The notes below the pieces were generated by a model. It was not told the DNA's origin, did no database searches, and saw only the letters and a list, made by a program, of their open reading frames with translations. A program made the position numbers and the translations under genes. Below are positions 1 through 5,015 of a stretch of DNA of 9,563 bases, in pieces. The DNA lies in the NCBI GenBank assembly GCA_903895515.1, contig CAITUB010000158.1, positions 1 to 9,563 on the forward strand, read 5' to 3'. The DNA comes from an uncultured Acidimicrobium sp. GTDB taxonomy: Bacteria; Actinomycetota; Acidimicrobiia; Acidimicrobiales; Ilumatobacteraceae. Position 1 is the first letter of the stretch. Each line of letters begins with the position of its first letter.

Positions 1-1101
1 AACATTGAATTCGCGAGCGAGCAACTTCAGTTTTCGACTGATTTCGCTCACTTCTAATTGGCGGTTTTCCGGACGACCGTCGCCACCCATCAATTGCAAA
101 TAGTCAATAACAATGAGTGCTAGTCCACCTTCGCGGCTGTAAACACGGCGTGCTTTTGCGCGAATTTGTCCAACAGTGGTGCCTGCGCTGTCATCGATGA
201 TGAGCGGAATGTCAAGACGACCAACTGCGTGACCAATTTTGGTCCAATCTTTTGGCGTTGGTCGGCCAGTACGAAACACCGTTCCGTCAACGCGCGCTTC
301 GCTTGCCAAAATACGTTGCGACAATTCGGCTTTACCCATTTCCAACGAGAAGAACAGCACGGGCTGGTTTAAATGTTGGGCAGCATGCACTGCAATACCC
401 AGTGCGAATGCGCTCTTACCCATTGCAGGTCGAGCACCCACGATGTTGAGTGTTCCTGGTTGTAGACCAAGCAGCACTTTGTCTAAGTCGACATAACCCG
501 TTGGCACACCGGTCATCACGTCGTTGTTGTTTGCTCGATCTTCGAGTTGATCAAATGCTTTTTTAATTAAAACGTCAAGCCGCTCAGAGCTGTCGCCAAC
601 GTTGCTCTCGGAAATATCGAAGATGCGGCTTTCTGCTTCGTCGAGTGCTCGTTCAACATCGTCTGGTTCGCCGTAACCAATTTCGGCAATATCACCTGCA
701 GCGCCAATAAGCCGGCGCAAGCGTGCGGTGTCGCGAACAATCTTTGCGTAACGCTCTGCACTAGAAACTGCAGGCGTTGCGTTTTGTAGTGCCAACAGTT
801 CTTCAAGTCCACCAATACCTTCAAGCAATTGGTGGCGACGAAGTTCGTCGGCAACAGTGATGGGGTCTACTGGCTCGCCAGAAGTGTTGAGCGAGCGAAT
901 GGCGTCAAAAATATGACGGTGAGCTGGCTTATAGAACTCGTCTGGGTGAACACCGCGTTCAACAGCGATGCCCACTGCTTCACGCGAGAGCAACATTGCA
1001 CCGAGCAATGAAGCTTCGGCGTCGAGGTTATGTGGCGGAACACGCTGCGCACCGCGAGAGCCAGACCGTGAATCGGTTCTATTCTCGCTTGTGTTCGACA
1101 T
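1..1101 (-). CDS. dnaB: Replicative DNA helicase DnaB (3' end outside window)
   Basis: The hexameric helicase that unwinds DNA ahead of the replication fork. Translating the minus strand from ATG 1101 gives 367 uninterrupted residues running off the left edge; family members are usually about 440-470 aa, so roughly the last fifth is missing. The N-terminal DnaB_N domain (about residues 20-125) begins PPHNLDAEASLLGAML. The RecA-like domain shows Walker A GARPAMGKSA (about 222-231, K229), SLEM with catalytic Glu254, Walker B LIVIDYLQLM (D333) and the following ENRQLEVSEISRKLK motif. The P-loop is not interrupted by an intein, although DnaB is a common intein host. The start is supported by AAGG 7 nt upstream and by the family's usual N-terminus. 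It is the last gene seen in the rpsF-ssb-rpsR-rplI-dnaB cluster, 47 nt after rplI. Identification is secure. Confidence 0.97.
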   Translation of the reverse strand, partial: MSNTSENRTDSRSGSRGAQRVPPHNLDAEASLLGAMLLSREAVGIAVERGVHPDEFYKPAHRHIFDAIRSLNTSGEPVDPITVADELRRHQLLEGIGGLEELLALQNATPAVSSAERYAKIVRDTARLRRLIGAAGDIAEIGYGEPDDVERALDEAESRIFDISESNVGDSSERLDVLIKKAFDQLEDRANNNDVMTGVPTGYVDLDKVLLGLQPGTLNIVGARPAMGKSAFALGIAVHAAQHLNQPVLFFSLEMGKAELSQRILASEARVDGTVFRTGRPTPKDWTKIGHAVGRLDIPLIIDDSAGTTVGQIRAKARRVYSREGGLALIVIDYLQLMGGDGRPENRQLEVSEISRKLKLLAREFNV

Positions 1102-1148
1102 GCAACTACCTTGCCCGTTGGGCCATGTTGTGGGTTAGCGACACTTCC

Positions 1149-1595
1149 CTATTGCGCAACAACCGACAAATTCACCACACCGGTGATGCCTTCGAACAAC
1201 GCAACGCTCACTTGGTGAGCACCCGTTGTGCGAATTGGCGTTTCGATGTTGATGACCTTGCGATCGAGAACTACAGATGTCTGATCTTTCACTGCAGTAG
1301 CAATGTCGTTTGCGGTAACTGATCCGAACAACCGACCTTCAGCGCCTGCCTTTGCTTTCACCGTGATGGTGTGCTTGGCAAGCTCTGCAGAAATTGCGAA
1401 TGCTGAATCACGGTCGGCTGCTTCACGCAAATCGCGAGCGCGACGCATGGAGTTGGCCTGAGTTACTGCACCGTCGGTGGCAAGAATTGCCAGTCCGCCA
1501 GGAAGCAAGAGGTTGCGAGCATGTCCTGAAGACACGGTCACAATGTCACCGCGACGGCCGAGGCCGTTGACGTCTTTACGAAGCAAAACTTTCAT
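1149..1595 (-). CDS. rplI: 50S ribosomal protein L9 (bL9)
   Basis: Large-subunit protein that binds 23S rRNA near the L1 stalk and projects from the ribosome. The 148-aa product has the usual length. Its N-terminal rRNA-binding domain carries the family signature: MKVLLRKDVNGLGRRGD, then GHARNLLLPGGLA at about residues 24-36. A charged linker helix (about 45-75) joins it to a C-terminal domain containing GRLFGSVTANDIA. The start ATG lies 3 nt after the rpsR stop codon. It is preceded by a perfect GAGGAGG 8 nt upstream that sits inside the rpsR coding sequence, so translation of the two genes is probably coupled. dnaB follows after 47 nt. No anomaly is seen in the protein. Confidence 0.97.
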   Translation of the reverse strand: MKVLLRKDVNGLGRRGDIVTVSSGHARNLLLPGGLAILATDGAVTQANSMRRARDLREAADRDSAFAISAELAKHTITVKAKAGAEGRLFGSVTANDIATAVKDQTSVVLDRKVINIETPIRTTGAHQVSVALFEGITGVVNLSVVAQ

Positions 1596-1598
1596 GAT

Positions 1599-2042
1599 TT
1601 ATGCCTCCTCTGGTGTTGCATCGACAACTGCAATTTCGTCAGCAAGCGGTGCCACTACGGCTGCTTCGATGACGTCTTTGTAGGTGTCTGCCAATGATTC
1701 TGACGAGTCCTTGTCACGTGAACGGCGTGGACGATCGTTGTATGAACCGTCCTCTTCACCACGTCGTGGTGCTCGTGCCGAAGCAACGCGCTTCGTGTAC
1801 GGCAACAAGGCCATTTCGCGTGCGTTCTTCACTGCAAGAGCAACGTCACGTTGCTGCTGCACGGTGTTTCCATTCATGCGGCGGGCGCGCAACTTTGAAC
1901 GATCCGACATGAAGCGTTGCAACAAGTTGACGTCTTTGTAGTCAATGAAGCCAACTTTTTCGGCGTGCAACACATTTGGGCGCTTCTTGTATTTGCGCAT
2001 CGCCGCTTTGGCTGCGCGCTCTTTGTTCTTTTTACTGGTCAT
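1599..2042 (-). CDS. rpsR: 30S ribosomal protein S18 (bS18), cysteine-free form with long C-terminal extension
   Basis: Small-subunit protein that forms a heterodimer with S6 on the 30S platform. The S18 core spans about residues 17-84, with VGFIDYKDVNLLQRFMSDR, RARRMNGNTVQQQR and the diagnostic AREMALLPY. Two features are unusual. First, where zinc-type S18 has a CxxC near the N-terminus, this protein has RPNVLHAEKV, and it contains no cysteine at all; that matches the zinc-independent form known from actinobacteria. Second, it has 147 residues where about 75-90 is typical. The extra 60 or so residues begin with an Arg-rich, charged, low-complexity stretch (RAPRRGEEDG, then RPRRSRDKDSSES) and end in an Ala/Val/acidic tail. 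The extension is in frame with no interruption, and its last codons encode the rplI RBS. AAAGGA 8 nt before the ATG supports the start. It lies 46 nt downstream of ssb. Confidence 0.94.
   Translation of the reverse strand: MTSKKNKERAAKAAMRKYKKRPNVLHAEKVGFIDYKDVNLLQRFMSDRSKLRARRMNGNTVQQQRDVALAVKNAREMALLPYTKRVASARAPRRGEEDGSYNDRPRRSRDKDSSESLADTYKDVIEAAVVAPLADEIAVVDATPEEA
1604..1610 (-). promoter_or_regulatory. rplI ribosome binding site inside the 3' end of rpsR
   Basis: GAGGAGG on the minus strand, 8 nt before the rplI ATG. It is formed by the last Glu-Glu-Ala codons of rpsR, directly before its TAA stop. The overlap of a strong Shine-Dalgarno with the upstream coding end fixes the rplI start and implies coupled translation. 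Confidence 0.85.
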
Positions 2043-2088
2043 GGTGTGTTTCCTTTATGCGATGAGTGATGTTCGAGTGGTGAGTGTT

Positions 2089-2526
2089 TCAGAAAGGTTC
2101 TTCGCCGCTGTCAAACGGATTCGATTCGCCAACTGGGCTTGCGCCACCCTTGGCTGCACCCTGACCATCGGTTCGTGGAGTGCGCTCAACTTGCGCTGTA
2201 GCCCAACGAAGGCTTGGTCCGAGTTCGTCAGCGATGACGTCAATTGCCGTGCGCTTGTCGCCTTCGCGAGTGGTGTACTCACGCTGCTCAAGACGGCCGG
2301 TAACCACAACGCGAGCACCCTTGGTAAGTGACGCTGCTGCGTTTTCTCCCAATTGGCCCCATGCGGTGACATTGAAATAAGACGTTTGTTCCTGCCACTC
2401 GCCGTTGACTTGATAGCGACGACCAACGGCTATGCCGAATGATGCGACGCCACGACCTGAAGTGGTGAAACGAAGTTCTGGGTCGCGGGTGAGATTTCCC
2501 ACGAGTGTGATGGTGTTATCTGCCAT
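2089..2526 (-). CDS. ssb: Single-stranded DNA-binding protein
   Basis: Binds and protects single-stranded DNA during replication and repair and recruits partner proteins through its C-terminal tip. The OB-fold occupies about residues 3-108: NTITLVGNLTRDPELRFT, then FNVTAWGQLGENAA and GARVVVTGRLEQREY. A short Gly/Pro/Ser-rich linker follows and ends in the acidic tip DSGEEPF, the conserved protein-docking motif with terminal Pro-Phe. The length of 145 aa is at the short end because the linker is short. AGGAG 6 nt before the ATG supports the start. It lies between rpsF and rpsR, the standard order in actinobacteria, with 35 and 46 nt gaps that argue for one transcript. Confidence 0.97.
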   Translation of the reverse strand: MADNTITLVGNLTRDPELRFTTSGRGVASFGIAVGRRYQVNGEWQEQTSYFNVTAWGQLGENAAASLTKGARVVVTGRLEQREYTTREGDKRTAIDVIADELGPSLRWATAQVERTPRTDGQGAAKGGASPVGESNPFDSGEEPF

Positions 2527-2561
2527 GAAGGGCTCCTAGTTAATGAATGAGTAAATGGAGA

Positions 2562-2891
2562 TCAGGCTTTAGCAGCGATCATGCCGCGGCTAGCTGCTTC
2601 CTGATCTGGCAAACGGAGAAGTTTGTGGCGGAGTACATCGTCCGCGAGCTTCAGTGTGCGCTCAACTTCGTCGAGTGCGCCACCTGGGGCTAGGAGGTTG
2701 AACACCGCGTAGTACCCCTCTGATTGCTTATTGATTGGATAAGCAAGACGACGCTTGCCCCACCAATCAGGTGTGCCGTGAACAGACCCGCCGGCAGTAG
2801 AAACTGCTTTCGAGATCGTGTTAATCCAGGCATGAGCAGCCGACTCTTCGGACGCACCACTCATAATGACCATTAATTCATATGCACGCAT
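2562..2891 (-). CDS. rpsF: 30S ribosomal protein S6 (bS6)
   Basis: Small-subunit protein that pairs with S18 and binds 16S rRNA on the platform. The 109-aa sequence has the S6 ferredoxin-like fold signatures: MRAYELMVIMSG at the start, WWGKRRLAYPINKQSEGYY at about residues 43-61, and DDVLRHKLLRL near the end. The length is normal. First gene of the rpsF-ssb-rpsR-rplI-dnaB cluster. Its RBS, AAGGGAG, lies 11 nt from the ATG, a rather long spacing, and part of it is in the 3' arm of a predicted leader hairpin. In other bacteria the S6:S18 complex represses its own mRNA by binding a leader structure; whether this leader works that way is inference. Confidence 0.96.
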   Translation of the reverse strand: MRAYELMVIMSGASEESAAHAWINTISKAVSTAGGSVHGTPDWWGKRRLAYPINKQSEGYYAVFNLLAPGGALDEVERTLKLADDVLRHKLLRLPDQEAASRGMIAAKA

Positions 2892-2906
2892 AAACGTGTT
2901 AACTCC

Positions 2907-2924
2907 CTTCGGATCCAGCCGAAG
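2907..2924 (-). promoter_or_regulatory. Hairpin overlapping the rpsF Shine-Dalgarno (possible S6:S18 leader element)
   Basis: On the minus strand, CTTCGG and CCGAAG form a perfect 6-bp stem around the 6-nt loop CTGGAT. The 3' arm shares CGAAG with the start of the rpsF SD (GAAGGGAG), so folding could reduce ribosome access. The 3' arm includes a CCG, the trinucleotide reported as important in the known S6:S18-binding rpsF leader motif, but here it is paired in the simple fold. A match to that motif cannot be asserted by eye. Confidence 0.5.
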
Positions 2925-2929
2925 CTAGA

Positions 2930-2943
2930 GCCCCCGAGGGGGC
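2930..2943 (-). promoter_or_regulatory. GC-only hairpin in the rpsF leader
   Basis: GCCCCC and GGGGGC are perfect complements separated by 2 nt; physically this is a 5-bp stem with a tetraloop. It lies 6 nt from the SD-overlapping hairpin. No T tract follows on either strand, so a canonical intrinsic terminator is unlikely. It may be part of a two-hairpin leader or may weakly separate DUF5318 from rpsF transcription. Confidence 0.45.
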
Positions 2944-2963
2944 AGGGTGGATAAGGACTCTGG

Positions 2964-2992
2964 ATCGTATCGGCACAAACGGATCGTGCCAC
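2964..2992 (-). promoter_or_regulatory. Candidate promoter of the rpsF-ssb-rpsR-rplI-dnaB operon
   Basis: On the minus strand, a -35-like GTGGCA (4 of 6 to TTGACA) and a -10-like TACGAT (4 of 6 to TATAAT) are separated by exactly 17 nt. A start site about 7 nt downstream would give a leader of about 65 nt holding both hairpins. The spacer and -35 also carry the inverted repeat GGCAC-N9-GTGCC. The plus-strand heptamer GGATCGT occurs twice here, 19 bp apart. These are consensus matches only. Confidence 0.4.
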
Positions 2993-3029
2993 ACCCGTGT
3001 CACGGGGTGCCGTGAAACCTTGGTCCTAC

Positions 3030-3530
3030 CTAGTGTCGCGACTGTTTTCTGCGCACGGGCTCGTGCTCGGGAAGCGTTGACGGCTCCATCAGTGGCAGCG
3101 AGCGCAACAAGTGATGCCACTTGCATGACCTACATGCTTCAACAACATAAGCCGTATATAAGGAGTCAAAATTTTGGGCATGCACTGCTTCGCGTTGCGC
3201 CAGTTGTCGAAACTCTTCCAGTTCATGAGGACGGGTGATACATCTGCCGTGATGTGGAAGTCGTGGTCCAAACACATACGTCACCAACACCACATTGTCC
3301 TCTTGACAAATTGGGCAACGCACCTGTGTTTCGTCACCAAAGTTTCGTGCAGCACGCATGAGGTCTGGGTGTGCATCACACACTTGATCGCGTCGTAATC
3401 TGCCACGACGAAATTCGTTGATGACTACTCGACGACTGAGACGATGATCAATGACACCGCCGATTGTTTCTCCATCGTCGCCAGTGATGCTGAGCGCACT
3501 CAACCAACCGACGCGACGACGCATGAACAT
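3030..3530 (-). CDS. DUF5318 family zinc-ribbon-like protein (Rv0049 family)
   Basis: A conserved actinobacterial protein of unknown function. From residue 26 the 166-aa product follows the family pattern: VIDHRLSRRVVINEFRRGR, then VCDAHPDLMRAARNFG, CPIC at 72-75, VTYVFG, and CRSCKWHHLLRS beginning at Cys133. The paired Cys72/Cys75 and Cys133/Cys136 look like a zinc site. The Trp-His-His after the second pair also fits the family. About 25 N-terminal residues precede the conserved core and no clear SD precedes ATG 3530, so the true start may differ, for example an internal TTG at codon 10. It lies 21 nt downstream of cca and 138 nt upstream of rpsF. In Mycobacterium the homologue also sits a few genes upstream of rpsF. 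The tail after residue 150 is basic and probably disordered. The family assignment is from remembered motifs and is fairly confident. Confidence 0.85.
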   Translation of the reverse strand: MFMRRRVGWLSALSITGDDGETIGGVIDHRLSRRVVINEFRRGRLRRDQVCDAHPDLMRAARNFGDETQVRCPICQEDNVVLVTYVFGPRLPHHGRCITRPHELEEFRQLAQREAVHAQNFDSLYTAYVVEACRSCKWHHLLRSLPLMEPSTLPEHEPVRRKQSRH

Positions 3531-3551
3531 GTCAGCGAACGATAGTCCGAA

Positions 3552-5012
3552 TCATTTCGATTGACTCTTCCACCACTCATCGAGTCGACGCCGAATTTCC
3601 TCGTCACCAAGAATGCCGTCTTCGAGTCTGATTTCCATCAAGAACTCAAGGGCTGCACCAACTTGTCTGCTGGGTTTCACTCCCAAGTACTCCATCACCG
3701 CCGCGCCATCCATTTCAGGTCGCAGCGCGGCGATCTCTTCTTCTTTAGCCAGTTCAGCAATTCGTGCCTCGAGTTCATCCATGCGCTTAGCAAGCATGAG
3801 TGCCTTCTTTTCGTTGCGCGTGGTGCAGTCGCAACGTGTCAACACATTGAGTTCGGTGAGGTACTTGCCCGCATCGCGAACATATCGGCGAACCGCGGAG
3901 TCGGTCCAGCCCATTTGGTAGGTGTGGAAACGCAAATGTAGGGCAACGAGTTCGGTAATGGCTGCCACATCTTCAGACGAATAACGCAATGCCTTCAGTC
4001 GATCGCGGGACATTCTTGCACCCACTACTTCGTGATGATGGAAAGTCACACCTTTGCCGTCTTTAAACGAACGAGTTTTGGGTTTGCCAATGTCGTGGAA
4101 CAACGCTGCAAGTCGTGTGATGCGGAAATCAAAATCTGGTGCGGCGTTCGGCTGCACATTTTCAACAACGGCAAACGTGTGAGTGAGTACATCTTTGTGC
4201 CGATGAATTGGGTCTTGCTCAAGTTTCATTGCTGGTAGCTCAGGAAAGAAATGTGCTGCAAGGCCGGTGTCAACAAGAAACCACAAACCCAAACTTGGAA
4301 ACTCTGTAACGAGTAGTCGATCGAGTTCGTTGCGAATTCGTTCAGCGGAAATGATCTTCAGCCTCTCGTGCATTTCTTTCACAGCACTGACCAATTCATC
4401 AACTGGTTGCACTTTCAGTGTCGAAATGAATCGGGCGGCGCGCATCATTCGCAACGGATCATCACTAAAGCTTTCCGTTGGTGACAGTGGTGTACGTAAC
4501 ACCCTCGACACCAGGTCGGCTGCGCCACCAAATGGATCAACGAGAACCGGATTGTCGGTAGTGAGTTCAAGCGCCATTGCATTAATCGTGAAATCACGGC
4601 GCGACAAGTCCATAGAAATGTCGGTAGAAAACTTCACATCAGGCTTGCGCGAATCTGGAGAATATGCCTCTGCACGATGCGTGGTGATCTCATAGGTTCG
4701 GCCGTTTTTCTGACACGAAATCGTTCCGAATCGTTCGCCTGCAGTCCACACTGCATCTGCCCAACCCGACAACAGTTTCTTTATGTCTGGTGGTGTCGCA
4801 TCGGTGGTGAGATCAAAGTCCAACTCCTCGGTTGCTCGATCAAGGAGTAAATCGCGAACGGTGCCACCAACTACGTATAGACGAAACGATGCCTCGCGAA
4901 ACATGTTGCCAAGCGGCCGAAGTTCTGCCAGAACGGGCTCAAATCGCGGAGGAATCACACTTCGTAGGTTAGAGGTTGCTCCCCCACCAACGAGGTTGCC
5001 GACTACCGTCAC
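3552..5012 (-). CDS. cca: CCA tRNA nucleotidyltransferase (class II, actinobacterial type)
   Basis: Adds or repairs the 3' CCA end of tRNAs from CTP and ATP. Its 486-aa length matches actinobacterial enzymes. The nucleotidyltransferase head shows LYVVGGTVRDLLL (G49, G50, R53, D54) and the metal-binding D65-F66-D67, then RRDFTINAMAL (138-148). DDPLRMMRAARF (184-195) and SAERIRNELDRLL (222-234) are the RNA-binding/nucleotide-recognition elements. A C-terminal HD domain carries LFHDIGKP (H306, D307) and FHHHEVVGARM. The CDCTTRNEKKA stretch (394-404) is typical of the actinobacterial subgroup and argues against a poly(A) polymerase. The first possible start is GTG 5012, only 3 bp from the divergent gene's first possible start. 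GTG 4958 (codon 19) would still leave about 25 residues before the catalytic motif and may be the real start. No SD is clear for either. Confidence 0.94.
   Translation of the reverse strand: MTVVGNLVGGGATSNLRSVIPPRFEPVLAELRPLGNMFREASFRLYVVGGTVRDLLLDRATEELDFDLTTDATPPDIKKLLSGWADAVWTAGERFGTISCQKNGRTYEITTHRAEAYSPDSRKPDVKFSTDISMDLSRRDFTINAMALELTTDNPVLVDPFGGAADLVSRVLRTPLSPTESFSDDPLRMMRAARFISTLKVQPVDELVSAVKEMHERLKIISAERIRNELDRLLVTEFPSLGLWFLVDTGLAAHFFPELPAMKLEQDPIHRHKDVLTHTFAVVENVQPNAAPDFDFRITRLAALFHDIGKPKTRSFKDGKGVTFHHHEVVGARMSRDRLKALRYSSEDVAAITELVALHLRFHTYQMGWTDSAVRRYVRDAGKYLTELNVLTRCDCTTRNEKKALMLAKRMDELEARIAELAKEEEIAALRPEMDGAAVMEYLGVKPSRQVGAALEFLMEIRLEDGILGDEEIRRRLDEWWKSQSK
5004..5009 (+). promoter_or_regulatory. 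Candidate -10 box for a leaderless transcript of the DUF6049-like gene
   Basis: TACCGT fits the actinobacterial TANNNT -10 pattern and ends 6 nt before GTG 5016. A transcript would then begin at or near the start codon. No SD is found upstream of 5016/5019, which fits leaderless translation, common in actinobacteria. No convincing -35 at 17 nt is visible. The box overlaps the first codons of cca if cca starts at 5012. Confidence 0.25.
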
Positions 5013-5015
5013 ATA

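Noticed and set aside
412..420. Possible intein in the DnaB P-loop, a frequent insertion point
   Set aside because: The sequence reads straight through Walker A to Walker B with no insertion. Parts of DnaB beyond the left edge cannot be judged.
996..1322. Plus-strand 108-codon open frame across the dnaB/rplI junction
   Set aside because: It lies antisense to two well-identified genes, with no RBS or recognisable motif.
2930..2943. GC hairpin as an intrinsic terminator for DUF5318
   Set aside because: No run of T follows on the minus strand, and the next bases form the rpsF leader; it is listed instead as a leader hairpin of uncertain role.
2899..3126. Minus-strand 75-codon open frame across the DUF5318 end and the rpsF leader
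   Set aside because: It overlaps DUF5318 in another frame and runs through the promoter and leader. Its composition is Ala/Arg-rich low complexity, there is no SD and no family resemblance.
4267..4695. Plus-strand 142-codon open frame opposite cca
   Set aside because: Ser/Arg-rich translation is typical of the antisense of a real gene; cca on the other strand shows clear conserved motifs throughout.
3552..5012. Poly(A) polymerase as the identity of the cca gene
   Set aside because: The C-terminal HD domain and the CDCTTRNEKKA region match actinobacterial CCA-adding enzymes, and the neighbourhood with the DUF6049-like gene fits.
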